From assembly GCF_947500705.1 (NCBI RefSeq), contig NZ_CANMSY010000003.1, positions 62,001 through 126,000 of the forward strand: 64,000 nt of DNA. The letters run 5' to 3'. Below, one piece after another: positions 8,672-17,257 of the stretch. The stretch's first letter is position 1, and every line of letters starts with the position of its first letter. The notes beneath the pieces were generated by a model. It had not been told where the DNA came from. It worked only from the letters and a program-made list of their open reading frames with translations, and made no database searches. The translations under genes and the position numbers were made by a program. This DNA comes from an uncultured Brachybacterium sp. GTDB taxonomy: Bacteria; Actinomycetota; Actinomycetes; Actinomycetales; Dermabacteraceae.

Positions 8672-9952
8672 ATGACGAATGAGATCGAAGTGATCAGCGA
8701 CGGCGATGGACTCGCCGTGCTCGGTGCCCCCGAGGATGTCGACGCCTTCCTGACGTCGTTCGGCTTCGAGTCCCGCGAGCTCGAGGTCCGCCGGCTCGGT
8801 CCGTCGTACAAGACCTCCGCGGGCTTGCTGAACGCCGGTGCCGGGGTCGCGGCGAACTCTGGCCGCTGGATGAAACTCACGTCGGAATCCTTCGCCGCGT
8901 CTAAGAAACTTCCGCTCGTCAAGAACGCCGCCACCGGGAACCTTCACGCCACGCTCCGCGCTTCGAGCGGCCAGTTCACCAAGAACCTCCAGTTCGCCGC
9001 AGGACCGGCATCTCTGCTCACCCCCGCTGCCCTCGCCGGCGCCGGAGCGGTCATGTCGCAGATGGCGATGCAGGAGGCGATCGAGGAGATCGGCGAGTAC
9101 CTCGCCATCATCGACGAGAAGATCGACGACATCCTGCGCGCGCAGAAGGATTCGGTGTTCTCGGACATGATCGGCGTGGACCTCATGATCGAGGAGGCCA
9201 TGACCGTCCGTGACGAGGTCGGCCGCGTCTCGGAGGTGACCTGGTCCAAGATCCAGAACTCCGCGCTGACCCTCGCCACCACCGAGGCATATGCGCTGCG
9301 GCAGATCGATGCGCAGGCGGAGAAGGTCGAGAAGGCGAGCGTCCCAGATCTCGCCACGAAGGCGAAGGCCGCCGAGTCCACGGTGCGGGAGTGGCTCGCC
9401 GTCCTCGCACGGTGCGTCCAGCTCCAGGATGCCCTCGCGATCCTCGAGCTCGATCGTGTGCTCGACAGCGCCCCGGAGGAGCTCGATCGCCACCGTCTCG
9501 GACTCCGCGCGGCACGGGAGAAGCGCCTCGCGCTGATTCACCGTACGACGGAGGAGCTGCTCGAGCGGATGAACACCACCATCCGACGGGCCAACGCCAA
9601 GGTCCTCCTGTCGCCGCGGCCGGCTCGCGCAGCGGTCACCTCCAGCACTCTCGTGGTGGGCCGGGTGATCGACTTCCAGACGGCTCTGGAGATCGAGGAC
9701 GGCCACGACTCTGCCGAGGCGAAGCGCTGGAGGACGGCGGCCGGTGAGGTGCGCGACAAGGTGGTCAAGACCGGTGTGGACGGCGCCGGTGCAGCCATCC
9801 AGTTCGGCGGCGATACCGCGGGGCGTGTCCGCTCCGGTGCCGGTCGCTTCTCGGAAGGTGCCCGCGCATTCAGAGAGGCCGTCCGTCGCGAGGATTCCGA
9901 CGGCAGCGAGGAGTCGAAGGCCGCACAGCCGACCGAAGAGCAGGCACAGTAG
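8672..9952 (+). CDS. Orphan coiled-coil protein with central hydrophobic segment
   Basis: A 426-residue protein I do not recognise. GGAG lies six bases before the ATG. An N-terminal domain of about 100 residues is followed by a hydrophobic, alanine/glycine-rich stretch at about 107-130 (FAAGPASLLTPAALAGAGAV). Long charged helices follow, with heptad-like spacing over residues 130-310, and then a glycine-rich segment and an acidic tail. Cysteine is almost absent. No signal peptide is visible. The architecture recalls helical membrane-inserting proteins, but no family motif supports that. It is a single-gene unit bracketed by identical hairpin repeats, and its codons are slightly richer in AAG/GAT than its neighbours. 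Confidence 0.75.
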   Translation: MTNEIEVISDGDGLAVLGAPEDVDAFLTSFGFESRELEVRRLGPSYKTSAGLLNAGAGVAANSGRWMKLTSESFAASKKLPLVKNAATGNLHATLRASSGQFTKNLQFAAGPASLLTPAALAGAGAVMSQMAMQEAIEEIGEYLAIIDEKIDDILRAQKDSVFSDMIGVDLMIEEAMTVRDEVGRVSEVTWSKIQNSALTLATTEAYALRQIDAQAEKVEKASVPDLATKAKAAESTVREWLAVLARCVQLQDALAILELDRVLDSAPEELDRHRLGLRAAREKRLALIHRTTEELLERMNTTIRRANAKVLLSPRPARAAVTSSTLVVGRVIDFQTALEIEDGHDSAEAKRWRTAAGEVRDKVVKTGVDGAGAAIQFGGDTAGRVRSGAGRFSEGARAFREAVRREDSDGSEESKAAQPTEEQAQ

Positions 9953-9981
9953 CCCGCCTCCCGGCACTCCTCGCCGATCAT

Positions 9982-10046
9982 TTCTGTGCCGCTACGACTC
10001 ATGCTCGCCCGAACATGAGTCGCAGCGGCACAGAACTCGACTCGCG
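9982..10046. repeat. 65-bp hairpin repeat, copy 2
   Basis: The same element as at 8444-8508. Here the 22-bp arms pair with one mismatch (A opposite C at arm position 13) around the loop CTCGCCCGAA, and the flank CTCGACTCGCG is retained. It lies 29 bases after the stop of the orphan gene and would form a very stable RNA hairpin, so termination is plausible. There is no T-run. Confidence 0.85.
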
Positions 10047-10182
10047 CCCCGTGAGGCCGACGGGGAGCGGAAAGCCGGCACCGCCCCCGGGAGGGAGCCC
10101 GCCAGGCCCCCGCACCGCAGCGACCCGCCCGCCCCGGCCCGGCCCCCGGCAAGCACTCCCGGAGCACTGTGCCCGAACCCAT

Positions 10183-10211
10183 AAGCCAGGCTTGCCACCT
10201 GTGCCTAGGAT
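10183..10211 (+). promoter_or_regulatory. Promoter and possible autoregulatory site of the LysR gene
   Basis: TAGGAT at 10206-10211 ends six bases before the ATG at 10218, the spacing of an actinobacterial leaderless -10 element. The perfect palindrome AAGCCAGGCTT (10183-10193) covers the expected -35 position. LysR regulators often bind such dyads next to their own promoters, so this may be an autoregulatory site. The assignment rests on position alone. Confidence 0.5.
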
Positions 10212-10217
10212 GGGGGC

Positions 10218-11132
10218 ATGGATCCTCGTCGCCTGCTCATCTTCCGCACCGTCGTGCGCAACGGCTCGATCGGTGCCGGCGCGCGCGAGCTGGGCTGGAC
10301 CCAGCCCGCGGTCTCCCAGCACCTCGCCGCGCTCGAGAAGGAAGTGGGCACCCAGCTGCTGCTGCGCTCCTCCGCCGGCATCACGCCCACCGAGGCCGGC
10401 ACCCGGCTCGCCGCGCACGCGGAGGCGATCGCGGCGCAGCTGCACGCTGCCGAGGAGGAGCTCGCCGACATCACGGCGCTGCGGCGCGGGACGGTGAAGT
10501 TCGGGACCTTCCCCTCGGCCGCGGCGATGCTGCTGCCGCCGGTGCTGAAGCGACTCTCCGAGACTGCCCCGGATCTGGACGTGACCTTCGCCGAGCTCGA
10601 GCCTCCGGATGCGGTCGTCGCCCTGCGTGAGGGCGAGCTGGATCTCGCGCTCGTCTTCCGCTACCCGTGCAGCGACATCGGCGATGAGGGCACCCTGGAG
10701 TGGACTTCGTTGATGGAGGACCGCGTGATGCTGGTGCTGCCGCGAGAGCACCCGCGGGCCGAGGACCCGGACCTCACGCTCAGCGACCTCGCCAATGATC
10801 CCTGGATCGCGGGCTGTGAGCGCTGCCGGGCGAACCTGATCTCCAGCGCGCGCCGCGCCGGATTCTCCCCCCAGGTGCGCCACTCCACCGATGACACGAT
10901 CGTGGTCCAGCAGCTGATCATGCACGGCGGCGGCGTCGCGCTGATGCCGGAGACGGCCCTCGAGGCGGCGCCGTCGGCCGATCTGGTGGTGCGCGCCATC
11001 CCCGGTCTCGACAACCGGATGATCGGGCTGCTCAACCGCCGCGGCGCGCTCGCGATCCCGGCGGTGAGCGCGCTGCGTGATGCGTTGGTGGCCGAGACCA
11101 CCGAGCGCCTGGACACGGCGGTGATGATCTGA
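10218..11132 (+). CDS. LysR-family transcriptional regulator
   Basis: A 304-residue LysR regulator. The winged helix-turn-helix occupies residues 1-65 (LLIFRTVVRNGSIGAGARELGWTQPAVSQHLAALEKEVG), and a periplasmic-binding-like effector domain follows (GTVKFGTFPSAAAMLLPPVL; ALMPETALEAAP). The length is standard. Its target is unknown: it transcribes away from the orphan gene and towards the small thioredoxin-fold membrane protein. The transcript is probably leaderless. Confidence 0.93.
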   Translation: MDPRRLLIFRTVVRNGSIGAGARELGWTQPAVSQHLAALEKEVGTQLLLRSSAGITPTEAGTRLAAHAEAIAAQLHAAEEELADITALRRGTVKFGTFPSAAAMLLPPVLKRLSETAPDLDVTFAELEPPDAVVALREGELDLALVFRYPCSDIGDEGTLEWTSLMEDRVMLVLPREHPRAEDPDLTLSDLANDPWIAGCERCRANLISSARRAGFSPQVRHSTDDTIVVQQLIMHGGGVALMPETALEAAPSADLVVRAIPGLDNRMIGLLNRRGALAIPAVSALRDALVAETTERLDTAVMI

Positions 11133-11170
11133 ACGCCCGCAGGGGCGGGAACGCCCCGGCCCGCGCCTGG

Positions 11171-11617
11171 GTGCGACCGGTGCTGCTGCTGGCGGGCGGG
11201 CTGCTGCTCATGACCCTGCTGCAGCTCGCAGACCAGTGGATCGCCGCGATCGCTGTCGGACTGTTCTCCGTGTTCATGGCGTACTGGACGAGTCCTCTGC
11301 GCTCCGGCCCGCACGTCCCGCTGGCTCAGGCCCGCACCCGGGGCGCAGGGACGGCGATCATCCTCTGGGCACCCGGCAACCCGCTCTCGGCCCGTCTGCA
11401 GGCAGCGATCCGGGGTCCCCGCGAGGACGTCGTCTGGGTGAATGTGTTCCGCGACCCGCATGCCCAGGAGCTGCTGACCGCGCACGGCGGCACCGACGCT
11501 CTGCCGCTCGTGCTCCTGGGCGACACGACGATGGTGAATGCGACCGCCGGGGCGCTGCTGGATCTGCAGGAGGCCGCGCGTCGCGAGCCCGAGGGCGGGG
11601 ACGCCGGCGAGCGCTGA
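11171..11617 (+). CDS. Membrane-anchored glutaredoxin-like protein lacking active-site cysteines
   Basis: A protein of about 148 residues from the GTG at 11171. Two hydrophobic helices (residues 3-20 and 24-42) precede a glutaredoxin-like domain. The fold signature is present: a W-x-P-G turn at 66-69, then DVVWVNVFRDPHAQELL, then ALPLVLLGDTTMVN. In related membrane glutaredoxins W-x-P-G is followed by C-x-x-C. Here those positions are N70 and S73, and the domain has no cysteine. The start is uncertain: a CTG at 11129 overlapping the LysR stop would add a basic N-terminus of about 14 residues. It could be a non-redox binding protein or a decayed one. Confidence 0.7.
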   Translation: MRPVLLLAGGLLLMTLLQLADQWIAAIAVGLFSVFMAYWTSPLRSGPHVPLAQARTRGAGTAIILWAPGNPLSARLQAAIRGPREDVVWVNVFRDPHAQELLTAHGGTDALPLVLLGDTTMVNATAGALLDLQEAARREPEGGDAGER

Positions 11618-11645
11618 GGCAGACGCGGGACCCCTGCGTCGCGGC

Positions 11646-11930
11646 TCAGGCGCCGGGCAGCTGCCCGATCACGACGGTCCACTCGCGCACGCTGCGATCC
11701 GCGATGACACGCTCGCGCTTGAAGGGGTCGCCGTCAAGCTTCGCAAGCGCCTCCTCCGCGGAGTCCGCGAGGACGATCAGCAGCGCCCCGGGCTCTCCGG
11801 ACAGCGGGCCCGACAGCAGCAGAGTCCCCTCGCGGTGCAGCTCGGAGAGGTGCTCGCGATGCTCGGGGCGGAAGGTCGCGACGCGAGAGGCGTCGTCGAC
11901 GTAGGTGTACTGGACGGCGAAAGCGGCCAT
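11646..11930 (-). CDS. YciI-family protein
   Basis: A 94-residue YciI-like (ferredoxin-like alpha/beta barrel) protein, with TFRPEHREHLSELHREGTLL and DPFKRERV resembling the conserved family core. The start at 11930 (MAAFAVQYTY) has GGGAGA upstream. An upstream in-frame ATG at 12020 adds 30 atypical, arginine-rich residues and is rejected. Its function is unknown; relatives occur beside sigma factors or in small catabolic steps. The gene diverges from an ArsR-like regulator across an AT-rich promoter patch near 12030-12065. Confidence 0.8.
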   Translation of the reverse strand: MAAFAVQYTYVDDASRVATFRPEHREHLSELHREGTLLLSGPLSGEPGALLIVLADSAEEALAKLDGDPFKRERVIADRSVREWTVVIGQLPGA

Positions 11931-12123
11931 GATCTCTCCCTGAGGGCGGGGGCCGACGTCATCGCGCGGCCCGTCGATATCTCTCCTCATCGTGCCGCAT
12001 CTGCGAGGGTCGCGCGGCACCGTCCAGCAGATCGGATCTTTCTTTTTCCGGATTTACGAATATCATGAGCTGCGTCCCCGATCTCATCGCGGATCACGAC
12101 CCGATCTCATGAGGAGTCCTGAC

Positions 12124-12717
12124 GTGTCCGTCGACCCCGCGCCCGTCGACCCCGCGTCCGTCGCCCCCACGTCCGTCGACCCCACGCCCGCGGAGCTCCT
12201 GGACAGACTCTCCACCCTCGAGGCGCGGGTCGACGAGCTCGAGAGCGACCGCACCGGCGCCCCCGCGCCAGCCGTGAGCACCCTCACCGCAGCGCCGGGA
12301 GAGAGCCCTTCCGAGAACCCGTTCTGGGCGCTCACCTCGCTCAAGGAGCGCCTGCCCGCACCGGGTGGCGTACTGCTGACCGGCGCGGTCGACGTCGGCG
12401 CCGGACATCTGGAGTACCAGTGGTCGCGCCCCACGGAGCATCTGCTGGAGACGGACTGGCAGCAGCACGCCGAGTCCGTCGCGGCCCTCGGCCACCCCCT
12501 GCGGATGGGGATCCTGCGCCGACTGCTGGACGGCGAGCACACCGTCGCCCAGCTCGTCGAGGAGCTCGAGCTCGGGTCCACCGGCATCGCGTACCACCAC
12601 CTCTCCGCCCTGCAGGTCGGCGGCTGGGTGCACTCGCCGCGCCGCGGCAGCTGGTCACTGCCCACCCCTCGGGTGATCCCTCTGCTGACCATCCTCATCG
12701 CCCTCGAGAAAGGCTGA
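12124..12717 (+). CDS. ArsR-like winged-helix regulator
   Basis: A 197-residue regulator. The start is set at the GTG at 12124 because AGGAG lies seven bases before it. About 60 N-terminal residues are proline-rich plus a short acidic coiled coil (LLDRLSTLEARVDELES). The C-terminal half is a winged helix: ALGHPLRMGILRRLLDGEHT, then VAQLVEELELGSTGIAYHHL. No metal-binding cysteine pair is present. Its stop is two bases before the serine hydrolase start, so it probably controls that operon. Two CCGATCTCAT repeats 23 bp apart (12078-12087, 12101-12110) lie just upstream and could be operator parts. Confidence 0.85.
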   Translation: MSVDPAPVDPASVAPTSVDPTPAELLDRLSTLEARVDELESDRTGAPAPAVSTLTAAPGESPSENPFWALTSLKERLPAPGGVLLTGAVDVGAGHLEYQWSRPTEHLLETDWQQHAESVAALGHPLRMGILRRLLDGEHTVAQLVEELELGSTGIAYHHLSALQVGGWVHSPRRGSWSLPTPRVIPLLTILIALEKG

Positions 12718-12719
12718 GC

Positions 12720-13931
12720 ATGGACTCTGAGCGACCGGTCGACCCTCGTGCTGCAGGCCCGGGCCCCGGCCCCGCGGCCACACCGGCACCAGCACCCGCA
12801 CCCGCACCCGCCGTGACGGTGTCGGGGCCAGCGACAACGACAGCAACAGCGCCGGTGGCCCGGCGCACCGTCCTGGCGGCCGGGATCCCGGCTGTCGTCG
12901 GCCTCGTCGGCCTGTCGGCGCTGACCAATCCCCGCCCCGCAACCCTGGGAGACCCCGTGGGAGATCAGCAGCTGACCGACGCCCTCGCACCGCATCTGGG
13001 CGGTCACCGTCGGGTGGCCGTCGCCCATCTCGAGGGCAGCGGCGCCCCTCGTTTCGCAGGCTTCGGGGCCGACGAGACCACCGAGTTCGAGATCGGCTCG
13101 GTCTCCAAGACGTTCACCGGCGCGCTGCTGGCCGAGGCCGTCACCCGCGGCGAGGTCACCACGCAGACCACCGTCGCCGAGGTGCTCGGCGAGGACGCCG
13201 ACGGCAGCGAGCTCGCCGACGTCACCTTCGCCGAGCTCGCCACCCACACCTCCGGCCTGCCGCGCCTGGCGACAGCCGGCCTCGCCGGGTCCGTGCTGGC
13301 GAACTTCCTGCGCAAGGACCCGTACGCGGGCCGCGACGCCGCACAGGTGATCGACGATGCGCTCGGCAGCACCCTCTCCGGACGCGGCAGCTACGCCTAC
13401 TCGAATCTCGGGGCCGCGTTGGAGGGGCAGCTGCTCGCCCGCGCAGCCGGCACCGACTACGCCTCGCTGCTCACCGCGCGGATCCTCGGACCCCTCGGAC
13501 TGAGCACCACCTACGCCCCGATCACCGCGGAGAACCTGCGGGAGACCGCCACCCGTGGCCGGGGCCGAAGCGGCCTGCCGCAGGCCGCGTGGACCATGCA
13601 CGGCAGCGCGGCGGCGGGCGGGATCCGCTCCACCGCGGCGGACCTGGCCACCTATCTGGCCGGGACCCTCGCAGGCTCGGCTCCGGGCGCGGCCGCCGCC
13701 TCCGAGGTGCTGTTCGAGGACGGCGCGACCAGCCGCACGGCGATGAACTGGTTCCACGAAGACCTCGGGGGCGGCTCCTGGCACGTCTTCCACAACGGGA
13801 TGACCGGCGGGTTCGCCTCTTTCGTGGGCTTCACCCCGGAGACCGGGAGAGGGATCGTGCTCCTCACCGACACCGCCCGGAGCGTCGACGCGCTCGCGAG
13901 AGATATCCTCACCGGGGCGGTGGCCCTGTGA
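12720..13931 (+). CDS. Serine beta-lactamase-like hydrolase (class C / esterase fold)
   Basis: A 403-residue protein with the three motifs of the serine beta-lactamase / penicillin-binding superfamily: S127-V-S-K130, Y227-S-N229 and H358-N-G360. A proline/alanine-rich N-terminus of 45 residues leads into RRTVLAAGIPAVVGLVGLSA, a signal anchor or Tat-like signal, so the enzyme acts outside the membrane. The H-N-G third motif favours esterase or peptidase activity over true beta-lactamase (K-T-G). It sits between the regulator and a small membrane protein whose GTG start overlaps its stop. Confidence 0.88.
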   Translation: MDSERPVDPRAAGPGPGPAATPAPAPAPAPAVTVSGPATTTATAPVARRTVLAAGIPAVVGLVGLSALTNPRPATLGDPVGDQQLTDALAPHLGGHRRVAVAHLEGSGAPRFAGFGADETTEFEIGSVSKTFTGALLAEAVTRGEVTTQTTVAEVLGEDADGSELADVTFAELATHTSGLPRLATAGLAGSVLANFLRKDPYAGRDAAQVIDDALGSTLSGRGSYAYSNLGAALEGQLLARAAGTDYASLLTARILGPLGLSTTYAPITAENLRETATRGRGRSGLPQAAWTMHGSAAAGGIRSTAADLATYLAGTLAGSAPGAAAASEVLFEDGATSRTAMNWFHEDLGGGSWHVFHNGMTGGFASFVGFTPETGRGIVLLTDTARSVDALARDILTGAVAL

Positions 13932-14308
13932 CGACTCTGCTGAGCCTGTTGCCACTGCTGGCGATAGTGGGCCTGACCGCCGGACTGCTGGTCTCGGTCG
14001 TGACCCTCTTACGCCGCTACCAGCATCCCCGGCGGATCCTCATGCGCGCGATCAGCAGCGCGAGCATCCTCGCGGTCCTCGGCATCATCGGGATCGTCCC
14101 GGCCTCGCTGTGGTGGGTGCCGTGGCTGCTCACGCTCGCCCTCACCGTCGGCGTCGTGGTCGCGTGCCGGCGCCTGCTGGTGCAGGCGCCTCCTGCGGAG
14201 CCGACGAAACGCGAGGCCAAGCACCTCGGTGGACCCGCTTTGATGAACCTCGCCACCGAAGTGGTCCTCTACCTCGCGCTGCTGGGGATCGCGCTGGTCG
14301 CGAGCTGA
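13928..14308 (+). CDS. Small four-helix membrane protein
   Basis: A 126-residue membrane protein starting with GTG inside the upstream stop (GTGA). Four hydrophobic segments are visible, at about residues 4-24, 39-57, 62-80 and 104-124. A positively charged loop (RRYQHPRRILMR) follows the first. No family is recognised. Coupling to the serine hydrolase suggests a partner role, perhaps sensing or anchoring. Confidence 0.75.
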   Translation: MTTLLSLLPLLAIVGLTAGLLVSVVTLLRRYQHPRRILMRAISSASILAVLGIIGIVPASLWWVPWLLTLALTVGVVVACRRLLVQAPPAEPTKREAKHLGGPALMNLATEVVLYLALLGIALVAS

Positions 14309-14318
14309 ACCGGGCTGC

Positions 14319-15107
14319 TCACCCGCGCAGCGGCAGCCAGTTCAGCACATCCTGGATCCCCTGGTCCCAGAACTCCCAGGTGTGGGCGCCGGGGCGCAGC
14401 CGGGGGGTGAGGTCCACGCCGTGCTCCTCGGCGGCGGCGAGGAAGCGACGGTTGTGATCCAGCAGCTGATCCTCGGTGCCGCAGTCCAGGAACAGAGCCG
14501 GCAGCGTCGCCGGGTCGGCGGCGCCGAGCAGGCCGAACAGATCGTCCTGCGTCTCGGCGAGAGCGCGGCCCGCCCAGATCCGCTCGGCGAGATGACCGGT
14601 GTTCAGGTCCAGGCTCAGCGAGGCGGGGTCCAGCGCGCCGGAGAGGCTCGCGGCCGCGGCGAAGCGCTCCGGATGGTTCAGCGCCAGCTTGAAGGCGCCG
14701 AAGCCGCCCATCGACAGGCCCGCCACGAAGGTGTCCTCCCGTGCGGTGGAGACGTGGAAGGTGCGCGCGACCAGCTGCGGCAGCTCGTCGGCGACGAAGG
14801 TCCAGTACATCTCCCCCACCGCCTCATCGGCGTAGAAGGAGCGGCGCACCTCGGGCATCACCACGGCGATGCCCTTCTCGGTCGCATAGCGCTCGATCGA
14901 GGTGCGGCGCTCCCAGATCGTGCAGTCATCGCTCAGCCCGTGCAGCAGGTACAGCACGGGCACACCGCGCTCGGAGCCCGCCTCGGCGCCGGCCCTCCCG
15001 TCGGCCCCTTCCATCCCGATCCCGGCGGCGGCCTGCGGCATCAGCATCACCATCGAGGTGCCCATGCCGAGGGATTCGGAGAAGAAGTCGGTGCGCATGC
15101 GGATCAT
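14319..15107 (-). CDS. Alpha/beta-hydrolase esterase (EstA / S-formylglutathione hydrolase-like)
   Basis: A 262-residue esterase. It has the oxyanion stretch VPVLYLLHGLSDD, the nucleophile elbow GLSMGGFGAFKLAL and a catalytic histidine in the motif GAHTWEFWDQGI; the aspartate is probably in LDCGTEDQLLDHN. This pattern matches tributyrin esterases and esterase D. An acidic, alanine/glycine-rich insert near residues 25-45 is unusual. AGGAG lies nine bases before the ATG at 15107. It converges with the membrane protein gene and diverges from the GH13 enzyme. Confidence 0.88.
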   Translation of the reverse strand: MIRMRTDFFSESLGMGTSMVMLMPQAAAGIGMEGADGRAGAEAGSERGVPVLYLLHGLSDDCTIWERRTSIERYATEKGIAVVMPEVRRSFYADEAVGEMYWTFVADELPQLVARTFHVSTAREDTFVAGLSMGGFGAFKLALNHPERFAAAASLSGALDPASLSLDLNTGHLAERIWAGRALAETQDDLFGLLGAADPATLPALFLDCGTEDQLLDHNRRFLAAAEEHGVDLTPRLRPGAHTWEFWDQGIQDVLNWLPLRG

Positions 15108-15180
15108 CGGTGATCACTCCTGGGTTCGGATCCGGCGTCGGGTTGGACCTATTGAACACTCCCCCGCCTACGATGGCGCC

Positions 15181-16662
15181 ATGACTATCGTGCCCGCCCC
15201 GTCCTGGATCCGCGATGCGATCTGCTGGCAGGTCTACCCGCTGGGCTTCTGCGGCGCACCGCGCGTGCGCACCGACCTCGGCGGCGAGGGCTACGGCGGG
15301 GCCGACGGGGAGAACGTCGTGCACCGTCTGCACCGTCTGCACGGCTGGCTCGACCACCTGGTGGGCCTCGGCGCGAATGTGCTGCTGCTGAACCCGATCT
15401 TCGACTCCGTCTCCCACGGCTACGACACCCTTGAGCACCGCCGTCTGGATCCGCGGCTCGGCGGCGAGGAGGACTTCGACGCGCTGATCGCCGCGTGCCA
15501 CGCACGGGGCATCCGGGTGGTCCTCGATGGCGTGTTCAACCACGTCTCGGACAGCCACCCGGTGGCGCGGAAGGCGATCGCCGCGGGCCCCGGCACCGAG
15601 GATGGCGCCCGGATCCGCTGGTCCGGGACCAGCCCTTATGGCTTCGAGGGCAACGCGGACCTCATCGAGATCGATCTGGCCGACGCCGTCATCCAGGATC
15701 GCGTCGTAGAGATCATGGGTCTCTGGCTCGAGCGCGGGGCCGACGGCTGGCGGCTGGACGCGATGTACGCGGCAGGGGCCGAGGCCTGGGCGCCGATCCT
15801 CGAGCGGGTGCGGGCCGCGCATCCCGAGGCGTGGATCCTCGGCGAAGTGATCCACGGCGACTACCCGGCCTTCGCCGCCGCGTCCACCGCGGATTCGATC
15901 ACGCAGTACGAGCTGTGGAAGGCGATCTGGTCCGGGCTGCGCGATCACAACCTGTTCGAGCTCGCCCACGCCCTGGGCCGCCACCAGGAGTTCCTGGAGG
16001 CGGAGGGCGGGGCGCATCCGCAGACCTTCGTGGGCAACCACGACACCACCCGTATCGCCTCCCAGCTCACCGACGGCCGCGACCTCTCCGCGGCGTTCGC
16101 CCTGCTGGCGCTGCTGCCCGGCATCCCGACGGTCTACGCCGGAGACGAGTTCGGTGCCACCGGGATCAAGGAGGAACGGGCGGGCGGAGACGATGCGATC
16201 CGCCCCTGGTTCCCCGGCAGCCCGGAGGAGGTCGTCGCCGCGGCCGCCTCTGCGGACAGCGCCCCGGGCGGCCCCCACCACCTCACCCTGCTGAAGCCCG
16301 ACGCCGCCGAGCGGATCCTCGAGGTGCACCGCCGGCTGTTCTCGCTGCGCCGCCGGGAGTCATGGCTCGCCACCGCCTCGGTGCACGTGGACGAGGACTC
16401 GCTCGAGAACACCTGGGCGCAGATCGTGCTGACCCCGGGCGGCGAAGGCGGCAGCGGGGGTGCCGGCGGCACGAGTCCCGGCGGCGGGGTCGCCGCGACG
16501 GGTGCTCCGGCCCCGCTCCTCCTGGTGCTGAACCTCGGGGACGAGGATCGGCCCGCACCGGGCGAGGTGCTCGAGGTGGTCAGCGGCGCGGACATGCTCG
16601 ACGGCGTCGGCCCTGCGGCGCCCGGGGTGGTGCCCGCGCACGGCGCGGCCGTGGTGCGCTGA
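15181..16662 (+). CDS. GH13 alpha-amylase-family glycosidase
   Basis: A 493-residue alpha-amylase-family enzyme. The catalytic triad is visible as D193 (DGWRLDAMYA), E222 (ILGEVIHGDY) and D288 (FVGNHDTTR), and VVLDGVFNHVS is conserved region I. No signal peptide is present, so it is cytoplasmic, probably acting on maltodextrin, trehalose or sucrose-like glucosides. A Gly-rich insert (about 420-442) interrupts the C-terminal beta domain. TACGAT at 15169-15174 ends six bases before the ATG, so the mRNA is probably leaderless. Confidence 0.9.
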   Translation: MTIVPAPSWIRDAICWQVYPLGFCGAPRVRTDLGGEGYGGADGENVVHRLHRLHGWLDHLVGLGANVLLLNPIFDSVSHGYDTLEHRRLDPRLGGEEDFDALIAACHARGIRVVLDGVFNHVSDSHPVARKAIAAGPGTEDGARIRWSGTSPYGFEGNADLIEIDLADAVIQDRVVEIMGLWLERGADGWRLDAMYAAGAEAWAPILERVRAAHPEAWILGEVIHGDYPAFAAASTADSITQYELWKAIWSGLRDHNLFELAHALGRHQEFLEAEGGAHPQTFVGNHDTTRIASQLTDGRDLSAAFALLALLPGIPTVYAGDEFGATGIKEERAGGDDAIRPWFPGSPEEVVAAAASADSAPGGPHHLTLLKPDAAERILEVHRRLFSLRRRESWLATASVHVDEDSLENTWAQIVLTPGGEGGSGGAGGTSPGGGVAATGAPAPLLLVLNLGDEDRPAPGEVLEVVSGADMLDGVGPAAPGVVPAHGAAVVR

Positions 16663-16706
16663 GCGCCCGCCCCACGCGGACTCCCGGCCACGGCACCCCC
16701 TCGAAC

Positions 16707-16764
16707 TCGACCGTTGCGCAGTGGGCGCTCTGAGAGCTGAGAACGCCGACTGCACAACGGTCGA
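16707..16764. terminator. Imperfect long hairpin after the GH13 gene
   Basis: A 26-bp inverted repeat beginning TCGACCGTTG and ending CAACGGTCGA, with 22 of 26 arm positions pairing around a short loop. It lies 45 bases after the GH13 stop and 62 before the next gene, which fits a terminator. There is no T-run. Confidence 0.6.
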
Positions 16765-16826
16765 CGGCGCGGACACCTCGCCCGGAGGGCCGCTCCCCTC
16801 CCCTCTCCACGACGTAGGCTCTCGCC

Positions 16827-17183
16827 ATGAGCACCGCGATCAAGCCAGCAGCATCTGTGAACACCGCCCCCGTCGTCGCCCTCGGGCTGATCGGCGGCTG
16901 GCTGACTGCGCGGGAGACGGGCATCCGTCCGCTCGGCGGTGTGGTGCTCGCCGCCGCCGGGCTCTATGCGGGCCGCACCTGGCTGGCCCGCCGCGGCCCG
17001 GCCACCACCGCCGTGCTCGGCGCCACCTATGTGGTCGGTTTCGGGCTCTCCCACCCGCTGGCGAAGAAGATCGGCCCCTGGCCGGCGGTGCTCACCGTCA
17101 CCGCCGCAGCCGCCGGCGCCGCCGCCCTGCTCTCCGACGCCGCCTACAGCGAGTGGCTCCCCGCCGAGCCCGACGCCGCCTGA
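16827..17183 (+). CDS. Small hydrophobic membrane protein
   Basis: A 118-residue protein of unknown function with about four hydrophobic segments (from residue 14 to 110) separated by short basic loops such as RTWLARRG and LAKKIG. TAGGCT at 16815-16820 ends six bases before the ATG, so it is probably leaderless. Monocistronic. Confidence 0.75.
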   Translation: MSTAIKPAASVNTAPVVALGLIGGWLTARETGIRPLGGVVLAAAGLYAGRTWLARRGPATTAVLGATYVVGFGLSHPLAKKIGPWPAVLTVTAAAAGAAALLSDAAYSEWLPAEPDAA

Positions 17184-17257
17184 GCTGGGCTGGAGCTGGC
17201 CCGACACTGGTTCCGCCTCAGCGGGACGCGCTTAACCACTGTCCATCGTGGAGATAG

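Noticed and set aside
8216-9967. A 583-residue leftward frame opposite the orphan coiled-coil gene
   Set aside because: It runs through the hairpin repeats and part of the monooxygenase, has no ribosome site, and its composition is that of a codon-bias mirror.
11930-12020. N-terminal extension of the YciI protein
   Set aside because: The extra 30 residues are arginine-rich, and the internal ATG at 11930 has the ribosome site and begins the conserved fold.
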